Below are positions 57,181-64,000 of a DNA stretch of 64,000 nt, piece after piece. Each line of letters opens with the position of its first letter. Position 1 is the first letter of the stretch. Under the pieces are notes generated by a model. The model worked only from the letters and a program-made list of their open reading frames with translations. It was not told the DNA's origin and did no database searches. The DNA lies in assembly GCF_020283565.1 (NCBI RefSeq), contig NC_060062.1:55574439-55638438 (forward strand), given 5' to 3'. The translations under genes were made by a program, and so were the position numbers. The stretch is from Trifolium pratense. Taxonomy: Eukaryota > Streptophyta > Magnoliopsida > Fabales > Fabaceae.

Positions 57181-60167
57181 TAACTAGTATCCGGACCCGT
57201 GCCAAACACGGGTAAAATGAGACTAAAAAATTAACATTTTAATATTAAAATTTTCATCATTCTGAAATAAAAAGGATGAAAAATGAAAAACTATAACATA
57301 AAAAAAGTAGGATCCCGTATTTGTCAAAAATAAAATAAATTAAGATCCCGTATTAATATATAAATATAGTCAATTAAAATAGTTTTAAAATCATTTACAA
57401 TTCAATTAAAATTGTACCTCTGATTTTTTATTTTACCGAAAATTAAACGTACAATTTTAATATATTTCCCGCGTGAATCACAAAAAAAAAAGAAAAAGAG
57501 TAGGCCCCGTATAAAAAAAATTAATAAATCATGTCTCTTAATATATACGTAAAAATATAGACTCGTGTGTAAACTTTTTTTTAAAAAACCCCCCAAACAA
57601 ACAAAACAAAGTTAAAATAATCTCATAATACCCATAGTAAAATAAATATGAAACAAAAATACCCTAAAAAAATTATTTGAATATATCTTATATTAGTTAA
57701 TTTAATTTCCACATCAATATCCTCCAAATAAAATAAATATAGAACATCGTATAAATTATTGGAAAAAAATATGTCTTTGTGTTAATACATGAATAAAAAT
57801 AACGTATTTATTTTAATATATTTTTTTTGGTATTAAGTAGTATTAACACTCTTGTTCTCATGGAAGAATTCGCTGATAATTCACAGTTCGACTATCAGGT
57901 AAGTATAGCCCCAAAGTAATACATGTGCAAAAATATATGCGCATGTAAATTATAAATACAAAAGTCTCACGTAAATTATAAAATAAAAATAGATTTCCGT
58001 CTTAATATATGAATATAAATATATAATCTTCATATAAATCAACAAAAAAAAAGTTATATATAAATAACAAAAAAAATGAACACAGACCCGATAAAAAATA
58101 CAAAAAATAGATCAATGTATGAATATATGAGTAAAAATATAAAATCTCGTATAAATATCTTAAAATAAAGCCCCCAAGCAAACAGAAAAAGTTAAAGTAA
58201 TTTCATAATATCTAAAGTAAAATAACTATGAAAAAAAAGGAAAATGCTAACTTGTTCCCTTAAAATTAATGTAACACATATAATGATTTAAATAAAAAAA
58301 TATTTTATTAAAATTCATGCGGTTAATTCAAGTTTAAATTTTCATAAATAAAATGCAGAAAAATTTATTATATAAAAAAATGCACAAAATTGAAGAGAAT
58401 ATTTTGATATTTGGATTCTTTAACATGTACTATAAGAATTAACATGACCCAAAAAATTAGTCACAAATTGCGGACATAATTTTTTATTATTTAATCGTAC
58501 ACATTAATAGTCTACACTAATTTAATTGCGCGACATAATTTTTCTAATTTTGAGTTTTTAAGAGACTTAGGGTTGTTGTTGTTTAACTCCAGGAACACGA
58601 TGTACTGTGATGAGATCATCTTCTTCTACTTTTCTATTATATGACTTTATTGGACAGTGCGAGTGTTCCGATTTTAGCATATCTTATGCCTTGATTAATA
58701 AAACCACCTTATGTAATAAAAATTATCATAAATAATGCATTCGACACAAACATTGAAATTAAAAAAAAGTTATATATGTCTACATCATAAATCAAATTAC
58801 ATTACATTGCAACAACTGAACATAAATCTCCAAAACGTAAAAGTAGCAAATTGAAAAGACAAACAAAACTAAAAAATGTAAAGAATTATTCTTCAATGTC
58901 TTAAACTCATGCCTTAGATGAGTCCGTCATCATTCTACCAAACAGATCTACATATAAAATTGATTTAAAAATTAAAATGAGTAATATGAATTTACGATAG
59001 AGAAATCGTTTACCACCCCAAGCTTTTACTAATCCCTTAATTTTTGAAATTGCCTTAATTTATGAGGTTCATTCTATATTTAACATTTCCAAAAATATAT
59101 TGCATTACCATATTTTCCAACTATTTTAAATATACTACGGTCAATAATTATATACTACTACGGTCAATTTTTTTTTAATGTATTCAGAAAAAGAAATTAG
59201 TGTTGCTATAATTATTTATAAAAAATATTTCATTTAAAAAAAATATATTTCGATTTAATGTACCTATAGTTTTTTAAAAAATAAAATTATTAAAAAGCTT
59301 TTATTTACAATATAAAAATTAAAAACCTTTTCCTTACAATATAAAAAATCATTTAGATAAATACTTCTTTTAATTAGTTTTTTTATTTTATGTCAAAGAT
59401 TAATACAAAATTATTTAGAGGATTTTATTTTATTCTTTGAATTCGAATTTACTATAATTATAGAGATTGATATTTCCATTTTTATTAAACAAAACGTGTG
59501 GCTAATTCACGCCCAAATAAATATATTTCAATTTCAAATTCATTTTTTTTATTTGCTGAAAAAAATGAGCTAATAAACATTTATTAGAATTAGAATTCTT
59601 TGAATTGTTGCCTTATATGATTTTAATTCATTCTATTTTATTGATATTATGAATATAGAAATGAAAAATGTATTTGCATTAAAAATATGCTAAAAACGTA
59701 TTTGCTTTAATTGGTTTAATAATCTTATTAATAGAAATTAATAGAAAATATGCTAAAAATATATTTGTAGTACAAATAAGCTAGTGCAACATAATGATAT
59801 ATATGGTAGTGCCAAAATAGCCTGTAGTACAATTTTTTTTTGTTGCATTATAAATAAGTATAGTTTTTTTTTTTTTGTGTATGTCAATTTTCATGACTTG
59901 TTATTTGGTCTATTTATAAAATTAAAAAATACAGCATGTTTTAAAATAATAAAATAAGGTTCTTTATTTTTTATTTTTTTTTAAAAAAAGTTCCGTATGA
60001 TTTGAAGTGGAAGTGGAGATGTTTAAATGACTCGGATCTCGAAATTATAAAACAACACTAAAATTGTGTTTTGTTAGTAGTTTTATGGACTAAATTGATT
60101 AATACAATTAAATTAATTGATTGTAAATCACATGTTTCGGTCTATTAAATGTCGCGTAGATGATGGT
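57181..60167. other. AT-rich non-coding stretch, possible Helitron relic at its left edge
   Basis: The left edge carries a CCCGTGCCAAACACGGG hairpin (about 57197-57213), a motif seen near the ends of some plant Helitrons, but no CTRR 3' end was found. The remaining ~2.9 kb is strongly AT-rich with repeated 'ATAAATATAAAATC'-like phrases and no supportable gene. The frame at 57402-57596 is low-complexity. Confidence 0.4.
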
Positions 60168-60575
60168 TGTAACACCCGAACCCATTATTTAATTAATCCT
60201 ACCTTTATTAAATCTTTTTCAAAAATACGCAACGGAAAATTGCAATTTAAGTTATAGAATATTAGTTCTAGATATTACACTCCTCTTTACAAAATAATAC
60301 TAACATGATTATTTAATAAAAACTCGTTTTATACAATATAAATTCCCTTATAAAAGATACATTTTTCCAATCTAAATACATGAGTCATGAATGACTCTAT
60401 ATACAACATAAAACCCCTTTTCCCGTGTCATAATCAGAGCGGAGCTTCACCGACGACTCGACATCGAATACCACAAAATCCTGTAAAATCTGGACCCCCA
60501 ACGGTCCAGCACATAACACATAAAAGAGAGTTAGACAACATACTCAAAATATAAGTGTAAGTAAAGGGTACTTAA
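60168..60575 (-). repeat. truncated LTR related to the Tekay-like element
   Basis: On the minus strand this ends GGGTTCGGGTGTTACA and is clearly similar, with many differences, to the last ~420 bp of the LTRs at 42569 and 48229 (shared GGACCnTTGGGGGTCCAG block, CACGGGAAAAAGGGGTTTT-type block and ATAAGTGTRAGTA). It is cut at 60575 by the Sirevirus-like LTR. Confidence 0.8.
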
Positions 60576-61661
60576 TGAAGGTGTGAAAACACAAGAAGGG
60601 GGGGTTGAATTGTGTTTTAGCTAAGTTAAAACTTTTTCAAGTTCTTAACTCAACTAAGTTAGCAGCGGATAAATAACACAAATAATAACAAGATAGAGAG
60701 AGAGAGAGAGAGATCACACAAGCAATTTATACTGGTTCCTCTCACAAAACGAGAGTAGTCCAGTCCCCTTGCACTTCCAAGGGAGTTCACTATAATCACA
60801 CAAGATTACACCTGCTCAAGCACACAAGCAAGAGACTTCTCAACAATGCTCAAGCACACAAGCAAGAGACTTCACACTTAAGCACACAAGCTTAAGTTTC
60901 TCAAGTAACAGAAAAGTATATAACAATATACAAATGCTCTTAACAGAACCTAATGAGAGCCAATACAAAGAGTACAGAGTATTAGACTAAAGTGCAAAAA
61001 CACTTGATAAGAGGTTCAGAGCTTGTATACACAGAGTTCAGAGTTTGTTCAGCGCACGTTTAATCCTTGATAATTGTATATATGTTGTAGCTGATTCTTC
61101 TAGTATATATACCACTAGAAAAGAGTCGTTGCAAAAAGGAGCCGTTGGAGTTGATAATCTTTTGTCTTCAAGCAGTCTGTCTTGATGCAGTTTGTTTGTA
61201 TCTAAACTGAGTAAGAGTTTCAGCTACTTTGACTACTGCAGAGTGGACTTTCCTTATTCAGCTAACAATTCTGAAGACCCACGTTCTCAAGAGAGTACAG
61301 ACAAAACAAGAGTAGCTGAACTGATCAGGCTTGAAAGGTCCTTTTCTTCATTGGTAGAAGAGTTGACTTGCAAAGAGAATCTTTCACAGATTTCAAGAAG
61401 CTCTTCAGAGTTTGATGAAGCTTGTAGTCAGTCAAGAAGTTCTGAAGTCTTCATCCTCTGAATGTTGTAACTTCTGAAGTCTAACATCTTCTGAGCGCGT
61501 GAACTTCTGAACACACATCTTCTGAAGGTTTATTCAGAGCATTATATCTGCACACTTAAAATAAATTTTTAGTCCTTCCAATTGTTTATTAATACTTTGT
61601 TATCATCAAAACCTTTATAGATTTAGGGGCAAACATTTTTTAAATCAATTTTGTTCCAACA
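60576..61661 (-). repeat. 3' LTR of the Sirevirus-like element
   Basis: 1,086 bp, TG...CA on the minus strand. It contains a (GA)n run (about 60692-60712) and many short TTCAGAAG / CTTCTGAA phrases. The plus-strand frame 61192-61461 lies within it and is not considered a gene. Confidence 0.82.
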
Positions 61662-62135
61662 ATCTCCCCCTTTTTGATGATGACAAACATAAGTATTAAT
61701 TGACAATTGTTGTTAAATTAACTTATCATGTTTCTCTTAGGTTTATGAGGTTTGCAAGCTCCCCCTAAGATTGATACTCCTTAAAGCCAAAACTTTAGGT
61801 TATATCCATGATATTTTAATTTAGTATAAGATTAAGATAATCTGAAATAAAACACGTTTCATATCTTTCTTCAGAGTGAGAGGTTTGCAAGCTCTCCCCC
61901 TAAGTCTCATAAGGCTAAGTTAAAATTGCACTCTTAACTTATCCTTACTTATGAAATTTATTTTAGTTTCAACTAACTTAGTCTTCGCATTGAAATACGT
62001 AAAACAACTTAAAAGTAACAACTTTTAATTTAACGGATAAAAGCGAGATAAAAGGCGTGGTTTCAGTTTTGAAAAATATCACTTATCAATTAATGCGTAA
62101 CTACTCCCCCTTTTGTCATTATCAAAAAGTAAAAA
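61662..62135 (-). other. multiple polypurine tract region of the Sirevirus-like element
   Basis: On the minus strand, four GGGGGAG-type tracts occur at about 61664-61680 (adjacent to the LTR, after GTCATCATCAAAAA), 61758-61768, 61893-61903 and 62103-62115 (after GATAATGACAAAA). The first and last share the GAYRATGACAAA context, so they look like repeated copies of one motif. Confidence 0.75.
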
Positions 62136-62248
62136 AATTTATATAACCAAGACAGTCAAAGAAGAAGAGTGGTTGTTACAAAGGTGAATTTATTTCAAAG
62201 ACAGAAAACAACGCGCTTAAAAGTTTATAAAAAGGTGAACGAGTTAAT

Positions 62249-62614
62249 ATGCCTGCTTCACGGAAAAACAAGAATAAACGAGTAAAACAAGAGAGATTAG
62301 GAATAATGAGAAGGTATAGTTCACGCATAGCAGAGTTTCGAAGAAAGAAAGAAGACGAACAACGCGAAAAAGATGAGAAAGATAAAGAGGACAACAAGAA
62401 ACCACAAGAAGCGGAGATTATAGTCATCTCATCAGATTCTGAAGCTGAAGAGAATGAAGATGATGCTGACTATGTTGAGTTCTTGGCTAGCTATGTTCCA
62501 GAAGAAGAACAAGAAGAAGAAGAAGAAGAGCAAAACCCAGATCCCATAGAAATTTCATCAGATGATGCTGAGGAGAAATCAGAGATTTCTTCTGAGTTTT
62601 ATCCATCTGATTAG
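62249..62614 (+). CDS. small acidic ORF antisense to the Sirevirus-like element, two SIM-like motifs, 121 aa
   Basis: An ATG-to-TAG frame runs opposite to the element, between its polypurine tracts and its envelope-like ORF. The N-terminal third is strongly basic (RKNKNKRVKQERLGIMRRYS, then RRKKEDEQREKDEKDKEDNKK), suggesting nuclear targeting or nucleic-acid contact. The rest is acidic and contains EIIVISSDSEAEE (about residues 55-67) and PIEISSDDAEE (about 97-107). Both match the hydrophobic core plus Ser/acidic pattern of SUMO-interacting motifs. An AATAATAAAAAT signal lies about 55 bp after the stop. A TATAAAAA is present near 62227 but is too close to the ATG to be a normal promoter. No homologue was recognised. 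Coding status is inferred from the clear bipartite composition. Confidence 0.5.
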   Translation: MPASRKNKNKRVKQERLGIMRRYSSRIAEFRRKKEDEQREKDEKDKEDNKKPQEAEIIVISSDSEAEENEDDADYVEFLASYVPEEEQEEEEEEQNPDPIEISSDDAEEKSEISSEFYPSD

Positions 62615-62873
62615 GATTAGGTTGTCTTTTTCTTTTTCTTTGTACCAATGTACTCAACATGGTTAGATCAATAATAAAAATTTCGTTTTAAAAGCATCTT
62701 GTGTTCTTATGATCTTATTTATCAAAGAAAATTTGCACAAAAAAAAATAACAAACCACATAACTAAGTGAAAATCCAAAAGGAAATTGTTGAGACAAAAT
62801 ATGAAAAACAAGTTCAGAAAAAAATAATCAGGTAAAGCATAAACAAAAACATAGAGAAAATGTGCATAGAATC
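62615..62873. other. spacer between antisense ORF and envelope-like ORF
   Basis: This is a shared 3' region: the two converging frames end 259 bp apart. AT-rich, with a plus-strand poly(A)-type signal near 62670. Confidence 0.5.
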
Positions 62874-64000
62874 CTAGGGTTTCTTAAGGAAAGCTAAGAG
62901 TTGGTCAAATTTGTCATTCAGCGATCCCACATTGGAAACTAAACCATCCACCTTGGTTTCCAATGTTTGGTGAGCAGCTCTTTGCCTTTCCAAACCTTCC
63001 TGCTGTTCCCTCAGGGCTTCTTGAAAGATCTGCAACTGATTAACCACCACAGGAGCTTGATCTTGAACCAAAGGCGCTTGTTCTTCAACCAAAGGTGCCT
63101 TGCCTTTATCAGAGGGTTCACCTTCCTCTGGATAGTCAATCATCAGCACATCCTCTTGATTCTGAAAAGCAAGCACATCATCCTCTGAAATGTCCTCTGG
63201 TTGCAACTCATTTGCCAACAGGGCAACTCTTGCAGCAGCTTCTTCTAACCTTTCAGACTCAGACCTCTGAGCTTCAAGACTCTGAAACAGCTTGGAGTCT
63301 ATCCAGATGACTTTGAAAGCGTTCAGACGTTGTTCAGCAGCAGCAAGAGCTTCCAGCTTAGCACGTTCAGACTCAGCATGATTGAAAGTTGTAATCCTCT
63401 TCAACTCAGCCCTAGCCAGACTTTTCCTCATGAAGCTTATCACATCCAAGTCTCTTCTTCCAACCACAGCCTTAATCTCTTCAGCAGCATCATCCAAAGC
63501 ATTGCAAATCCTTGCCTTAATTCTTGACACCTCTAAATCCACATCAGAGGGATAAACTAAGAACCTGTCCTTTATCTTAGATAATCTAAGTAAGTCATCA
63601 TGAAACTGAGTGGATAGATTACTAAAAGGGTTAGATGATGAGGGTGAAGGATTGGGAATGGTAGAGAGGTTTGGTGTTTCAGTAGCAGGGTTGTCAATAA
63701 CAACTTCTGCCTCTGAAGGCTTAGGAGCACAAGTGTGAATACGCTCAGGAGAAACGTGTTCAGCATTTGGGTTAGGATTTGGTTCAGGGGTTGATTCAGA
63801 TGATGAGATGTCAGAGGTTGATTCAGGATAAATGTGTTCAGGGGATGGTTCAGGAGATTTATGTGGAGAGGGTTGTTTTGTGGGAGAGATTGGTTCAGTG
63901 ATTGGAATGGTAGGTGTTTCTTTTTGTGATTGGGGTTGAGGTGAATGTGATTTAAGGGATGATGAAGATTTCTGGGTGAAGGTTTGATTATTCAGAGGGT
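62874..64000 (-). CDS. envelope-like ORF of the Sirevirus-like element, C-terminal part (partial)
   Basis: The minus frame is open from the window edge at 64000 to a stop at 62874, about 375 codons, so the start is missing. The visible N-terminal part (about 130 residues) is Pro/Ser/Thr/Glu-rich with repeated SPE/PEP phrases, and the rest is helical: KARICNALDDAAEEIKAVVG, then heptad-like AEQRLNAF, and ending with a coiled coil (LREQQEGLERQRAAHQTLET, VGSLNDKFDQLLAFLK). A Pro-rich region followed by coiled coil matches the envelope-like ORF known in legume SIRE-type elements (family knowledge). No membrane segment is seen in the visible part. True envelope function is unproven for the group. 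Confidence 0.7.
   Translation of the reverse strand, partial: PLNNQTFTQKSSSSLKSHSPQPQSQKETPTIPITEPISPTKQPSPHKSPEPSPEHIYPESTSDISSSESTPEPNPNPNAEHVSPERIHTCAPKPSEAEVVIDNPATETPNLSTIPNPSPSSSNPFSNLSTQFHDDLLRLSKIKDRFLVYPSDVDLEVSRIKARICNALDDAAEEIKAVVGRRDLDVISFMRKSLARAELKRITTFNHAESERAKLEALAAAEQRLNAFKVIWIDSKLFQSLEAQRSESERLEEAAARVALLANELQPEDISEDDVLAFQNQEDVLMIDYPEEGEPSDKGKAPLVEEQAPLVQDQAPVVVNQLQIFQEALREQQEGLERQRAAHQTLETKVDGLVSNVGSLNDKFDQLLAFLKKP

Larger units (their letters stand above)
60576..64000 (-). mobile_element. Sirevirus-like Ty1/copia element, 3' end only (runs off the window)
   Basis: Read on the minus strand: envelope-like ORF (to 62874), a non-coding part with several GGGGGAG polypurine tracts, the tract AAAAAGGGGGAGAT directly before the LTR, and an LTR 61661-60576 (TGTTGGAACA...CACACCTTCA, 1,086 bp). 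Multiple polypurine tracts upstream of the 3' LTR and an envelope-like ORF are features of the Sirevirus genus (family knowledge). The gag-pol part is outside the window. It is inserted in the truncated LTR 60168-60575. Confidence 0.85.

Noticed and set aside
57842..57900. Exon-like ATGGAAGAATTC...CAG followed by GTAAGTA
   Set aside because: It looks like a short first exon with a good donor, but no downstream acceptor or continuing frame could be found in the AT-rich sequence that follows.
62176..62427. 83-codon minus-strand frame opposite the SIM-like ORF
   Set aside because: It is Ser/Phe-rich, the expected complement of the Lys/Glu/Arg-rich plus frame, and does not line up with the envelope-like frame.

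Overview
This is plant nuclear DNA: AT-rich, with split genes that have GT-AG introns, and dominated by plant transposable elements. Protein families and repeat types fit a eudicot, most likely a legume; the legume assignment is inference. No rRNA, tRNA or CRISPR array was seen.

Three host genes can be built exon by exon. (1) 5629-8092 (-) encodes a 196-residue protein I do not recognise by function (2 exons). (2) 10678-20765 (-) encodes a BPA1-like RRM protein of 279 residues (5 exons; the first coding exon is only 6 nt; intron 4 is swollen by a retrotransposon). (3) 30630-33980 (+) encodes a SYP22-type Qa-SNARE of 273 residues (7 exons). Broken host sequence includes two tandem copies of the last exon of a chromomethylase-type DNA methyltransferase (25353-26902) and two LINE RNase H relics.

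Mobile elements make up much of the rest. A young, intact Reina-like Ty3/gypsy element (11297-16503) sits in the BPA1-like gene. A 1.6-kb non-coding LTR element (38202-39765) has LTRs differing at one base. From about 40540 to 56280 lies an endogenous caulimovirid (pararetrovirus) on the minus strand: ORF1 polyprotein, a second ORF overlapping it by 4 nt, then a pregenomic-type promoter next to a poly(A) signal. Its ORF1 is split by an 8.36-kb Ty3/gypsy element (42569-50928) with 2.7-kb LTRs that match except for one 11-bp repeat unit, although its own coding region is dead. At the right edge is the 3' end of a Sirevirus-like copia element (60576-64000, minus) with an envelope-like ORF, several polypurine tracts and a small antisense acidic ORF; it is inserted in an older LTR related to the 42569 element. 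hAT, Mutator-like and Stowaway MITEs, two SINEs and a TRIM are scattered through the left half and middle.

The most unusual points are the antisense ORF with two SUMO-interaction-like motifs, the apparently trans-mobilised LTR element inside a pararetrovirus, the pararetroviral ORF2, and the duplicated orphan methyltransferase exons. All functional statements rest on motif recognition by eye; no database search was run.
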